A stretch of DNA of 20,426 bases from Larix sibirica. Its lineage: Eukaryota; Streptophyta; Pinopsida; Pinales; Pinaceae. The stretch is taken from contig NWUY0300047421.1 of the NCBI GenBank assembly GCA_004151065.3, positions 1 through 20,426 on the forward strand, read 5' to 3'. Under the pieces are notes generated by a model that was not told the origin of the DNA, ran no database searches, and worked only from the letters and a program-made list of their open reading frames with translations. This document shows, piece by piece, positions 1 through 9,429 of the stretch. Within the stretch, counting starts at the first letter, position 1, and each line of letters starts with the position of its first letter. The translations under genes and the position numbers were made by a program.

Positions 1-185
1 CATGGGATAATTTTTTTACTCTAAAAATCACCAAAATTGTCCAAAAACTATATAAAGTCCTTAGAAATTTGAATATTTTTACAAAAAAACACCAAGTATT
101 TTTATGGTTTGAGAATTAATGCTTTAGTAAAATTCGTCCATATTTCTACACTTAAAAAATCCTTAAAATTTTCCATACTAGTTAT
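1..185. repeat. Dispersed AT-rich repeat R1, copy 1 (cut by window edge)
   Basis: From CATGGGATAATTTTTTTACT to about 185 this matches 10838-11095 in order. Shared blocks include ACTATATAAAGTCC, ATTTGAATATTTTTACAAAA, TTTTTATGGTTTGAGAATTA and TAGTAAAATTCG-CC-TATTTCTACACTT. It has no coding content. It lies just upstream of the PRD1 promoter and may begin before the window. Confidence 0.7.
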
Positions 186-410
186 GCCATTCTTATATTA
201 TAGGTTAGTTTTTTAATTGAGTAAAAAAATTTCCATTATAAGATAAAATGAGAAGCAAAAGAATAAATAAAGGAAATTTCATTCTCCCTGGTCTACACAC
301 TACTATGCAAGAGAAGCTTCATTGGTTTACACCATTTTTCTCTATAAACAATTCCAAAGTTTTATGGAAAATTTAGTGCGTAGCTGACCGAGACCGTACA
401 TATCTTCAAA
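186..410. other. Upstream flank of PRD1
   Basis: The sequence is AT-rich and non-coding, without recognisable genes. It lies between repeat R1 and the probable TATA box. Confidence 0.5.
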
Positions 411-420
411 ATATATATAA
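411..420 (+). promoter_or_regulatory. Probable TATA box of PRD1
   Basis: ATATATATAA lies about 145 bp before the chosen start codon, in a region where base composition turns from AT-rich to more GC-rich. A transcription start near 440-455 and a 5' leader of about 100 nt would follow. This rests on motif and position only. Confidence 0.45.
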
Positions 421-555
421 GTAGGGTTTTCCCATTTTAAATTTGAACAATGCTACTGGAGCTTGAAACCTTACCGGCTGAACCACACATTCTACACCTG
501 TGACATCCGCTGAGCCTCGGACTAAGGGAGTGGCCGACGCAGCCTCCCTGCAATT

Positions 556-1142
556 ATGGACTTTGCACCTTACTCTTCCATGAATTACGCTCCATTTCAA
601 CAACCACCAAATTTAGCAGAAGAAGATGGAGCCGAAGAACAGGAACAAGAAAGGCCCTGCAAACAAGGTCACCGAGCTTCGCTTCAACTCCGAACGAGTC
701 CGGGAGGATGCATTTGTCTTCTTTGCTTCTCCAATTTACTCGCTGAACCTTCAGCGCTCCTCATACACAGAGCTTATGCCGTCTCCCAGCTCCTTCAGGC
801 TCTGGACGACGCCATGTTTAGAGACAGTCTGTTACAAAATCACCGTCATTTTCTGGTTTCTCCGCTAACGCACGCCATATGCACTTGCTCGGACGAAACT
901 CTCGCCAAGGACATAACGGACATCGTTGTGAAGCTCTGCACGATTATTGCCTATGATGATGATGCTGTGGTTCTCCAAGATTTTTTACATCATCTCCTGC
1001 TACAGCTTGCTTCGTCTGCGATCGTCTGGACTCGGGGTCAAACATACGCCGTAACGCTACTGCCGAAAATTCGTTTTAACTTTCTTGGAAAAGTTATGAT
1101 CAGTAAATTGATTGACTTAAAACTTAATGATCAGCAAATCAA
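556..1142 (+). CDS. PRD1: PRD1 exon 1 (residues 1-196, phase 2 end)
   Basis: The ATG at 556 opens a frame that matches PRD1 from the PCKQGHRASLQL segment onward. A second in-frame ATG at 580 is also possible, because the first 30 residues are an acidic, poorly conserved tail. Cys35, His39, Cys52, Cys54 and Cys57 could form a small metal site, which is inference. The open frame runs on to 1188. I end the exon at 1142 (atcaa|gtgcct) because exon 2 needs two codon bases and because 1150 onward belongs to a degenerate intronic repeat. The donor is weak, so a different end or a missed small exon remains possible. Confidence 0.75.
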
Positions 1143-4100
1143 GTGCCTGAAGGCTGATCTTTATTCGCTAGATTTATTGCAATATTGATTTGTTTGCAAA
1201 TAGCGCTGCGATTTATAAATTAACTGAAACCTTAAAGAAATATTTTATCTCTGGATTTCCTGTAAAGTATATTTTAAAGAAAGCCTGTGAATTAACTGAC
1301 CAAAAGCTTAAATAAATCTTTCTTCTCTGGATATACTGGAAAGAAAGCTAACAACTGGCGGAAAGCTTAAAGAAAGATTTATTCTCTAGATTTATTGCAA
1401 ACTATAGCTTAAAGATAGGTTATTCTAAACTGTTACTTCGTTTGCGAATTTTCTGTAATTTATTCGTAACTGACCCAAAGTTCAAAGAAAATTTATTTTT
1501 CTGGATTTATTGCAAATTATTGCTTCGTTTTGCAAATTTTCCCACTGTGATTTACTCTCAGCTTAAGGTGACTTTGCTTGTCTGGTGAGGCAGCTGCATT
1601 GTTTAGGTCTTCTGTTGGAGCTTCACTGCAATATATTTAATACAATCCCGAATTCAGTGAGAAATCAGAAACTCTTCATGTTTAATCTCGTACACGGATT
1701 ACGCCTTCCGAGGTAAAACATTTTCATTCAGTTGAAGATTGCTTCCATTTTTTTGTATATTCCTTCCATTGTTTTGGATATTACAGGCCTGGAAACTTGT
1801 GATGTATTGTTTCTTTGTCTAGTTATTTATTGCTTCCCAACTTTTCTAATGAACATGGAATCTCTTTTACAATTCTGTAGTTTTTAGGTGAAGTTTCTGG
1901 AGCTTTGAATGAAGTTCTCTTCATCTAACCTAGTACTCTGTTATACTAATTTCTTAACGATAAGGCCATCTAAAACTGTGTAAGGGCCATTTTATACAGG
2001 TCTATATGTTATAGTATGTTAGGTTGAATGTCTTATAGATTAATTCAGAGAAGCTATTTGTAAAATCTTTGAAGGAGTTCATATACTAAAAAATAGATAA
2101 CTAGCAGATTTAGTCGGTTTTAATTTAACTTAGCTGAAGTGCTTGGCAGATTGCTGTCGCAGCTTTAATAAAATTCAACTGATAAGTGATAATGTACTAT
2201 TACCCACATTACAACTCAGTAGAGCAATGAAGACAGGTTTGGCTTTAAAACCAGAATTGAGAGGCATCTATTCTATCAAGATTCAATATTAACGAAGACC
2301 TGCATCTGACTTCAATTGCAAGCCACTTATACTGGATGTACTTTTGAGTCCTGTTGTTGATCTACTATAGAAGTTAATAGTTATTTATAAAACATTAATA
2401 AAATTATCTTGTCTATCTTATCTGCATCAAGTATGGTGGAATAAAATTATCTTGTCTATCTTATCTGCATCGAGTATGTTGAAATATGAGGCATGTCTTG
2501 CCGATGATAAAATAATTATGTGCAGATAACCAGAAGCTGCGGGGAATAACACATAATAGTGACAAACTTAGTGGTAAAAACAAACAACCTGGTTTCTAAT
2601 CTTCAGGGCCGTGACCATGTTCCGCCAGATATGGACTTTGTTTCCAATTGTTCATCCTGTGGCTATTCCTTCTCTTTTGCCTGGCTTGATATTGCTTCTT
2701 TCAAGGAAACTGAGGACATCAGCTGGAAGTTTCTCTTTCGCTTCCCTTCTTCGCTTCCCTTCCTCGAATTTCTTCTTCATTTTCCTCGTATCTCTGCCTT
2801 TAGTTTCTTCCCTGGAGAGTACTGTTTCCATTCTAAATCATCGGCTGCAGGATTTTCAGGGTTCACTTATCTTTCTGCTCAGTGGCTAGAGATGCAGGTG
2901 CACTCAGACATTCTTTGCTATTCCAAGCTGGGCCTCACTTATTCTCCCGACCCTTTGAGAACATTGAAAACAGCCTCAAACTGTTTTGCCTTCTTTGAAT
3001 AATGTGTTGCCACATGCTCATAATTGTGGATAGTGGAAGAAATTGCATCTAAATGTCACATTTTTCATGATGCAGTGCCTCCACAGGCCAACCTTCGCAT
3101 GTGATACAAATTTTCTTTGATAAGCCCTTTTTACGATCCATATTGACAGAATTTCAGGGGTCGTAGCATCCCTGCATATTTCTATGAATGAAAAAAAAAT
3201 TCCAATTTGCTCAAGCACTTTTTAAGACTCTTGCTGGAAGTCTTGCTTTCTGATGTGCCTCAGCTCCTTCTTACCCAACTCTAGGTAGTCTTGCTTTCCC
3301 ATGTGCCTCAGCTCCTTGTCGTCAACTCTAGATAATCTTTCTATGATGCTCTCGCTTGTCTCTTCCCCACTCAATACTCTACGCAGGCCACTTGGTTTCA
3401 TAACCTTCCATTTGATCTTATTATGTCCTGGTTTTAATTCAAATATTCGTATGATATTTTCATTTTCTAGATTTTTATTTAAGTCATATTGAATTCTTGA
3501 ACATTTACTTTTCAAACAAGTGAGCTTGGGCATGTCTATCATCCTTCCAGAAAGATCTTAGAGTATTTCTTGATATTTTTTTAAAATACTTCTTTCACAA
3601 CCATTGGAAAATACATTGAAAAGGTTGCATACTCTATACATTTAATTTCATACACTGGTATCAATTTTTTTTATTCACTCTAATGTTTTTTAGATTTTTT
3701 CCTTCAACTAATTTCAATGAGGCCGCTATATTTCTGCCTTCCTTCAACTTCCGTTGTTTTTATATGTTTGCATGATCCCTCGTTTAAAAGTTGCAGGGTG
3801 TTTTTTAAATGTGGTTTTTGGTTGAAATTACAAGGTTTTAAACTTTTTAAGCTCCTATTATCTAAGGACGGTTTATGCACAAAGATTGCTGGCATTTAGT
3901 TTGGAAGTGTATTTCCATAAAGCTTTATTTTTCACTGAACTTTTGCAATGCAAGAGGAGTTTGTATAAATAATATTCACTTGATGATTGAGTTTCTCTTG
4001 GAATGCTTATCTTAGTTACGTAAAGGTTCTTTTCGATTGATTTGATTAAAGCAGTGATGAGGTACGTGGTGAGATACTGTTTGTACTATATAAGTTCCTG

Positions 4101-7100
4101 AATCTTGAAGATGGACTAGAGGAATTGCTGCCTTTTTGTCCACGATTAATACATCTAGCTGTAGAAGCTCTCATGAAGACTGAAAGAGACGAGCTCAGAA
4201 CAAATTGCTTAGGTCTGAGCACTATTTTGGAATCCTCTTTGTAGGCAATTTGATTGTTTGTTTAAATTTCTTCAAGCTGATTTTCATTCTCCTTCCAGCT
4301 TTTTTGACATCGCTGGCCAAGCAGGAGGTCTTCAACATCTCCTTGGAAAATCTCAATGAAGAAGGGAATTCCATGGAAACAGATCATGTTGTAGGAACGG
4401 TATGGTCGCAGGAGGGCATTATTGATGGTTCTTTTGTCAGAACTTTTGCCGAAGCTGTCAAAGGACCATTGCTCTCCTCAGATGTCCATGTTCAGATTAG
4501 CACTCTAGAATTGATATATTATGCTTGTCAAATTGGAATGGCAAACATCACAAAAGAGCTATGTATTCTCATAGAAGAAGGAACTATGGACTATATCTTT
4601 GAGATATTAAGATTATCAGGTAAACCTTCAAACAAGAATAAATGGTAAAATTTGGTACATTTCATGGCTATGTCGAAATGCATTTTAATCGATAGCTTGA
4701 GTTCGGATATATTTTTAATCATTTTCACAGACAACATGGAGCCTTTGGTCGTATGGTGCATCCGTGCCCTGAGCTTATTATCAGCGGCGGAACCAGCATT
4801 CACACAGCGATTTTCAATAGGATTTCCGACAGTAATCAGAGTTCTTGGCTATGTAGCAGAAATAACACTTCATCCTGTTCAAACAGACACATTAATGCTA
4901 ATTTCAACCTGTCTATCAAACTGTCCAGGCATTATTTCTACAGCTCAAGCAGAGGACCTTCTAGTGATATTAACTAAAATGCTAAATCAACATGTTGTTG
5001 ATGCTGTTGGCCTGTCATCAGATGCATTTAGTGCAGCATGTTCAGCCTTTATATTCTTACTGAACACACCTTCATGCCATGCCATCAAAGGCTTCGCTGT
5101 GAGTTCGATCCTTGAAGTGTTAAAGAATGTGATTTCATATGCATTAGATAGTAAACATGAAGAGAACATGTTACATTCCCTTGATTTCTTCAGAGGGGCG
5201 TTTATATTTACACTAAGTGATAGAGAAGACTCGGATATAGAAATAGCCAAGGCAAGCCTAGTAGAAATATGTGAAATTCACCTGCTTCCTTCAGTTACCA
5301 GGATGAGTGAAAACGAAGAAACAGTGCATGCATTTCTTAAGACAATTTGTTGCGTTCTTCAGGACACATCCGTGGTTCAAACCACAAATTTTGCAGAAAA
5401 ATTAGCTGTTTCATCGTGGTTCAGTTTCTCATTTGAGTCTTTAGCCCGTTTTCCATCAAATGATGTGAGGACTGACATTTTCCTCATTTTCAGTTTGCTT
5501 ATTGACCAGCTTGTTGGAAACGGGTTGGGAGAGGCTGCTCGAGAGGCCTCCAGTAATTTACCTTCGGATCCTGTTGATTTACTCTTTTTGCTTGGGCAAA
5601 AAAGCTCCTGTAACTGTGAGCTTCTTTGCAGTCAATCTGCTATCATCTCAATCTTGTATGCAAGTTATCTGTATCGAGATAGGTAATATATTCTTCAAAG
5701 GCTATATAAAAATATTTTAAAACTATTTCCGAATGAAAGGTAACTAGAAACAATGATCCAGTGGTATGCTGGTTTGAGTTCATATTAGAAAGGAACAGCG
5801 TTCTTTTAACTAAGCTGAATCTGAATTTAAATGTACATCGCTTACTCTGTTTTGCAGATTCGCAGATGACAACCAAGTTCTGGCTTCTCTAGAGCAGTAT
5901 ATCCTTGTGAATGCCTCCAATTTTTTATGCGGATTGGCTGATTCTACAATGTTAATACAAATTTTAGATCTCTATGCATTTATTCGCGAGACGAGCACGA
6001 ATTTTGCCTTATCACACAGTTCCGAAGCAGAGAAACTGCTTCTAGGTCTAATAGCAGAGTGTAATTGTGATTTCTTGTCTGCCAGGCTGCCGAAGGCAGT
6101 CATGAGATGGTTGTTCCATCAAAACGAAATTGAAGAATTTCTCATGGCACAGATTCTCAATTTGTGTAGATGTATCTGTAATGTAAAAAAAGATAATGAA
6201 CTGGGATTTGAAAGGGAAGATACTTTGCACAACACACACAGTAACTGTCTGCATGTCAATATCAGTGTACTTACGGAATTGATAGAGCAAGAAGATTGCG
6301 GTACAGCTTTGTTTGTATCATTGCTCAAGCAGATGGTAGATAGACATGCGGAAGATGATCTGAGGGCAGTGTTGCATCTCTTAATGAGAATGATTAAAAT
6401 CTGTCCTGGTGTTTCAAATCGCTTCCATGCAAATGGTATAGTAGCTGCCCTCCACCAATTTTACTTTGCTACCACTTCCCGGGAAATGTTGCCTTTTGTT
6501 AGCTTGCTGGTTTTCATCATACTCTATTTTGCAAACATCGAAGCCCTGACAGAAGAAGACTTATGGCTTGGAATTGCTCACCAGGTAAATCTGGTAGTTA
6601 TTTCAGTACTATTCAGCAACGGTTCTTAACTTATTCAGTTCCTATAAACATCTTAATATTGAAGTCTTCGACATGTGGAAGATATTCGGTGGGAAATGAT
6701 TCCTGAGAAACAAACCTGAATCATGTTCCTGTCTTTTAGGTGATGCATATACTTGTTGGCAGGCTGAAAGATAAAAACTCTATCTGCCATGAAAGTGTAC
6801 TTCTGTTCAGTCTTCTCGCCCTCATGTTGCAGAAGTCCAAACCCAAAGAAGGGCTTCTTTTGGAATCGTCGAGGGCTATTGTTTTAAATAGTCATCTGGG
6901 ATCAGCAGTGGAGAACATAGTAGGAAATGCTTGTGCAAAAGGCGCTGCACTAGCTCAGCTTAGTGAAAAAACAAGTAGTGGGCAAATTTTAATATCTGCG
7001 CTGGTGTATCATCTCTTTTGGCTAAGGCGGTAGGTTAAGTCATATTTAGAGTCTTTTTGGTCCTAAAGAGACAGACGATTTACTAGATTGATATTGAGGT

Positions 7101-8189
7101 GTCAGCACTACAAGCCTAATTCTATTTTCACAGTGTCCGTGTTGTTTTGCAGGACACATGCTTTCAAGAATTTTTTTTCATAGATGATTTACAACATGAT
7201 CAAGCTTTGCCTTCAGACATCTGCACCAATAATTATGGCTCTATTACAATAAAAATCCAATGCCGCCAATTATGCCAGCTACTTTATTTTGGCTCGCCTA
7301 TAATAAAGCTTGTGGCGTCATATTCTCTAGCAGAGGTGTTCTCATGCATTGCAGAGAAAACAGCAGTTGATAACAATTCAAAAATGGAATTGAAATGCAC
7401 ACCTCATTACCTGCAATCAGTCTTAATGGTTCTCCAAGGTTTTATATTACAAGATAATATCTTTCTAGCAAAGAATGCCGCTTCTTGTATATATTGGCTT
7501 CTAGGGTGTGAGTATTTCAATGCTCAACAACAGAAAGCGATTGCGGGTAGCAACTGGTATAGATTAATTCTGGAGGAGTTGACATTGTCTTTAGCGACTC
7601 CAAATTCAATTTCATATTCTTTGACATCCAGTGCAAAACCCAAGCCAGCAGCATATGTAGCAATCGCTTTGTTAAGACTATCCTCCCCGCCTGCCTGGAC
7701 CAAAGTAGTTTTTAGTCCGATGTGTATCACGAGTATCATTGAGAATTTCTCTTCCCAAAAACCTTGTCCAGAAATTGTGCTTTTATTCAGAACACTTTTA
7801 TGTAGTGGCTATATCGAACCTGACCACATCAGTAAACTTCATCATCTATTTCAGGTCAGTGAAGCCCTAATCATTTCTGGTATACAACTGTGAATTTTGT
7901 CAGTTAAGGCTTTACATTCACTCTGTAAAATATGCAGGAATTTCGAAGATTTATTTATGTAGAGAATCTTCGGGAACAATTCAACGAGAATATTGCAGAG
8001 AAGTGGAGATACAGTGGGAAGAACTGCATCACTATGATGGTTGATCTTATTATGTCTCTAGATACTGATCCTATCACTGGCATTCAGACAGATACATTTC
8101 AAGATGAAGAAAAAGAAATTAAAAGTAATTTGATGAGATTGGTAGCAGAAATAGACCGATTCCTTCAAGAGTCGAGTGCTTATGTTTAG
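556..8189 (+). CDS. PRD1: PRD1 orthologue, meiotic double-strand-break formation protein (8 exons)
   Basis: Proposed join: 556-1142, 4055-4212, 4299-4619, 4731-5682, 5858-6584, 6740-7029, 7134-7854, 7938-8189. This totals 4008 nt, or 1335 residues plus stop. All introns are GT-AG and every phase agrees. I recognise PRD1 from the N-terminal block C35-x3-H39 followed by C52/C54/C57, then from FLVSPL (exon 1), DEVRGEILFVLYKF (exon 2), AEAVKGPLLSSDVHVQI (exon 3), LASLEQYIL (exon 5) and LLYFGSPIIKLVASY (exon 7). In Arabidopsis and rice, PRD1 is a nuclear protein that works with SPO11-1, MTOPVIB, PRD3 and DFO to start meiotic recombination, and it resembles mammalian MEI1. The chain is rich in leucine helices, as expected of an ARM/HEAT-like solenoid. 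I see no enzymatic motif, signal peptide or membrane span. Family assignment is from remembered similarity and is strong. The exon 1 end and exon 7 start are the weakest borders. Confidence 0.9.
1150..1560. repeat. Degenerate tandem repeat at the start of intron 1
   Basis: The motif GATTTATTGCAA, preceded by a T-rich tract such as ATTTATTCTCTG and followed by a TTTGCAAAT-like stretch, an AACTGA-C-AAAG stretch and a TTAAAGAAA stretch, recurs in order around 1155-1200, 1230-1260, 1310-1345, 1360-1400 and 1465-1540. Copies have diverged considerably. The first copy overlaps the end of the open frame of exon 1, which supports placing the splice donor before it. Confidence 0.6.
2397..2482. repeat. 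43-bp tandem duplication in intron 1
   Basis: Two head-to-tail units at 2397-2439 and 2440-2482 share AATAAAATTATCTTGTCTAT followed by CTTATCTGCATC. They differ at only a few positions near their 3' ends (CAAGTATGGTGG against CGAGTATGTTGA). The high identity indicates a recent slippage or unequal exchange event. Confidence 0.9.
3222..3542 (-). other. Antisense open reading frame in intron 1 with in-frame repeat, unknown
   Basis: A 106-codon open frame lies opposite to PRD1 within its first intron. The predicted product is charged, with a KPGHNKIKWKVMKPSGLRRV segment, and ends in two 16-residue units starting ELRHMGKQDYLELGKK and ELRHIRKQDFQQ. The 48-bp unit keeps the frame open. Below 3222 on the same strand the frame breaks, although coding-like fragments continue towards 2560. 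I recognise no family. It may be a decayed inserted gene or transposon fragment, or chance. No promoter or start context supports expression. Confidence 0.3.
3240..3335. repeat. 48-bp tandem duplication in intron 1
   Basis: Units at 3240-3287 and 3288-3335 both read GTCTTGCTTTC followed by ATGTGCCTCAGCTCCTT and end in CAACTCTAG plus TA or ATA. The unit is a multiple of three and lies within the antisense open frame at 3222-3542, where it gives a 16-residue repeat. Confidence 0.9.
4055..4212 (+). CDS. PRD1: PRD1 exon 2 (residues 196-249)
   Basis: The acceptor is GCAG before 4055 and the donor is TTAG|GTCTGA. The exon starts in phase 2 and ends in phase 1. It encodes DEVRGEILFVLYKFLNLEDG and then KTERDELRTNCL, a strongly conserved PRD1 block. 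The exon was found by frame reading and has no start codon of its own. Confidence 0.9.
4299..4619 (+). CDS. PRD1: PRD1 exon 3 (residues 249-356)
   Basis: A polypyrimidine-rich acceptor (TTCTCCTTCCAG) precedes 4299 and the donor is CAG|GTAAAC. Joining the g of exon 2 to ct gives Ala and the reading NCLAFLTSLAKQEVF. The segment AEAVKGPLLSSDVHVQI and the closing MDYIFEILRLS are typical of PRD1. Confidence 0.92.
4731..5682 (+). CDS. PRD1: PRD1 exon 4 (residues 356-673)
   Basis: This is the largest exon, from acceptor TTTTCACAG to donor ATAG|GTAATA. It encodes a long run of hydrophobic helices, beginning DNMEPLVVWCIRALSLLS and ending SILYASYLYRDR. The pattern fits an alpha-helical repeat scaffold, with no obvious catalytic motif. 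It starts in phase 1 and ends in phase 2. Confidence 0.93.
5858..6584 (+). CDS. PRD1: PRD1 exon 5 (residues 673-915)
   Basis: The acceptor is GTTTTGCAG and the donor CACCAG|GTAAAT. The joined codon ag+a gives Arg and the conserved stretch RFADDNQVLASLEQYIL. The rest is helical and includes DLRAVLHLLMRMIKICPG. The exon ends in phase 0. Confidence 0.93.
6740..7029 (+). CDS. PRD1: PRD1 exon 6 (residues 916-1012)
   Basis: The acceptor is GTCTTTTAG. The exon reads VMHILVGRLKDKNSICHESV. The in-frame stop tag lies at 7031-7033, so the exon must end before it. The GT at 7030 is the only suitable donor and leaves phase 2 (cg|gtaggt). Confidence 0.88.
7134..7854 (+). CDS. PRD1: PRD1 exon 7 (residues 1012-1252)
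   Basis: I chose the acceptor TTTTCACAG at 7125-7133 because it restores the phase left by exon 6 (cg+t = Arg), giving RVRVVLQDTC. A stronger-looking TTTTGCAG 19 bp downstream (7145-7152) would shift the frame with the only usable donor of exon 6. The exon encodes the conserved LLYFGSPIIKLVASYSLAEV and ends at TTTCAG|GTCAGT in phase 0. Confidence 0.85.
7938..8189 (+). CDS. PRD1: PRD1 exon 8 with stop (residues 1253-1335)
   Basis: The acceptor is ATATGCAG. The exon encodes EFRRFIYVENLREQF and ends RFLQESSAYV before TAG at 8187-8189. The C-terminus is charged and probably helical. Confidence 0.92.
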   Translation, partial: EFRRFIYVENLREQFNENIAEKWRYSGKNCITMMVDLIMSLDTDPITGIQTDTFQDEEKEIKSNLMRLVAEIDRFLQESSAYV

Positions 8190-8553
8190 GTAGAGTTGAG
8201 TTTAAAGTCATTTTACCTATATTTTTTCAATTATGAGATTGGAAGGTAGGATTCAGGATCTTGCTTCTGACTATAGTAATGAAGTAATCATACTTTTGTA
8301 AGGCACTACAGAGATGTACACTAGAAAACGAAAATGGCAAACCCCAGAAACGGGGGTAATAGGTGATTCGAAAAGACAGTATTCGAGTTCTATTTCTTTG
8401 CTTCAAAATTCTTTTGACAATTAGTACATTTAGAATATACCACATTTGGCAATGGCATGTAAGTTAAAGAAGATTAAGCTTCATTGAAGCTGCATAGAGA
8501 TAACAAGGAAGTGAAAAAGAATTGTCTACTTGTAAATTGTGGAAAGTGCATTG
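8190..8553 (+). other. PRD1 3' flank / probable 3' untranslated region
   Basis: There is no further conserved coding sequence after the TAG. I see no canonical AATAAA before 8553. The first exact AATAAA hexamers downstream lie in the minisatellite (8676-8681, 8744-8749), so the transcript may end there or at a weaker signal. Confidence 0.4.
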
Positions 8554-8935
8554 TTAATTTTATTGCAAACTCATTTATGTTAAGTATCTATGATAGATGT
8601 TAATTTTATTGCAAACTTATTTATGTTAAGTATTTATGATAGATGTTAGCATTTTTCAACACAGGTAAAGAGATAAATAAATCCTCATTTATGTTAAGTA
8701 TCTATGATAGATGTTAGCATTTTTCAAAACAGGTAAAGAGATAAATAAATCTATTGTATTTTATACAAACTATAGAAAGTCCACTGAGTAGTCTATTGTA
8801 TTTTATACAAACTGTGGAAATTCCATTGCAAACTCATTTATGTTAAGTATTGATGATAGATGTTAGCATTTTTCAAACCAGGGAGAGATAAATAAGTCTA
8901 TTATATTTTATATAAACTGGATTTAGAAAGATAAC
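8554..8935. repeat. Complex minisatellite, block 1
   Basis: Two 46-bp units (8554-8599 and 8600-8645) read TTAATTTTATTGCAAACT followed by TATGTTAAGTAT-TATGATAGATG. Two longer units follow, about 8616-8682 and 8684-8751, adding GTTAGCATTTTTCAA-ACAGGTAAAGAGATAAATAAATC. A 42-bp unit starting TATTGTATTTTATACAAACT repeats at 8752 and 8794, and a further copy of the main unit is at about 8823-8895. The nested periods imply several rounds of duplication. Confidence 0.9.
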
Positions 8936-8937
8936 AT

Positions 8938-9285
8938 TTAGTTAGACAAAGTTACACTAACGGTGGGAGTGATTGGAATTAATTAAAGAATCTTGTACTT
9001 ATTTTATACAAATTGGACTTAGAAAGATAATGTTTAGACAAATCTGTTAAAGAATCTAGCGTGGGTGTGATTGGAATCCGTTAAAGAATCTAGTACTTAT
9101 TTTATACAAATTGGACTTAGAAAGATATTGTTACAAATTGGACTTAGAAAGAAGATATTGATTTATAATCTAGTGTGGATGTGATTGGAATCTGTTAAAG
9201 AATCTAGGGTTGCAATACTCATCTAGTGTGGATGTGATTGGAATCTGTTAAAGAATCTAGGGGATGCAATACTCATCTCAAAATT
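8938..9285. repeat. Complex minisatellite, block 2
   Basis: The units carry GTGATTGGAAT-T-TTAAAGAATCTAG and ACAAATTGGACTTAGAAAGA. The phrase TACTTATTTTATACAAATTGG occurs twice. Two adjacent units of 53 and 54 bp (9168-9220 and 9221-9274) are nearly identical. It shares TTTATACAAA and TTAGAAAGATAA stretches with block 1, so both blocks probably have one origin. Confidence 0.9.
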
Positions 9286-9429
9286 AAGAATCAACGCTAG
9301 TCCTAATTCTTTTAAATGTATATTTAAAACTTTAATTTTAAAACAAAAAACATGAAATCTTAAATTGAAATGATTCATGATGTAACATCATGAATCTTGA
9401 ATGCTCATTGTCAAACGATTCATAACATC

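Larger units (their letters stand above)
1143..4054 (+). other. PRD1 intron 1 (about 2.9 kb, repeat-rich)
   Basis: The intron begins with the weak donor GTGCCT and ends with the acceptor AAAGCAG at 4048-4054. It holds a degenerate A/T-rich repeat at 1150-1560, a 43-bp tandem duplication at 2397-2482, and a stretch at about 2560-3540 with longer open frames on both strands. That stretch includes a 48-bp tandem duplication at 3240-3335. Elsewhere I see only AT-rich sequence with no recognisable protein homology. It is more than fifteen times longer than any other intron of the gene, so growth by insertion is likely. Confidence 0.7.

Noticed and set aside
1103-1108. Strong-looking donor GTAAAT within exon 1
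   Set aside because: It leaves phase 1, which does not fit exon 2, and it would remove the LIDLKL segment that resembles the expected residues.
1143-1188. Continuation of the exon 1 open frame to a stop at 1188
   Set aside because: It belongs to the first unit of the intronic repeat, and PRD1 homology resumes only at 4055, so I treat it as intron.
2559-3002. 147-codon plus-strand open frame in intron 1
   Set aside because: Its composition is rich in Ser/Phe/Leu from pyrimidine-rich DNA, with no recognisable family and no splice logic joining it to PRD1. It mostly mirrors the antisense coding-like stretch.
8554-9285. Regular repeats considered as a CRISPR array
   Set aside because: The units are contiguous, nested and diverged, without unique spacers, in a eukaryotic gene flank. 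This is a minisatellite.
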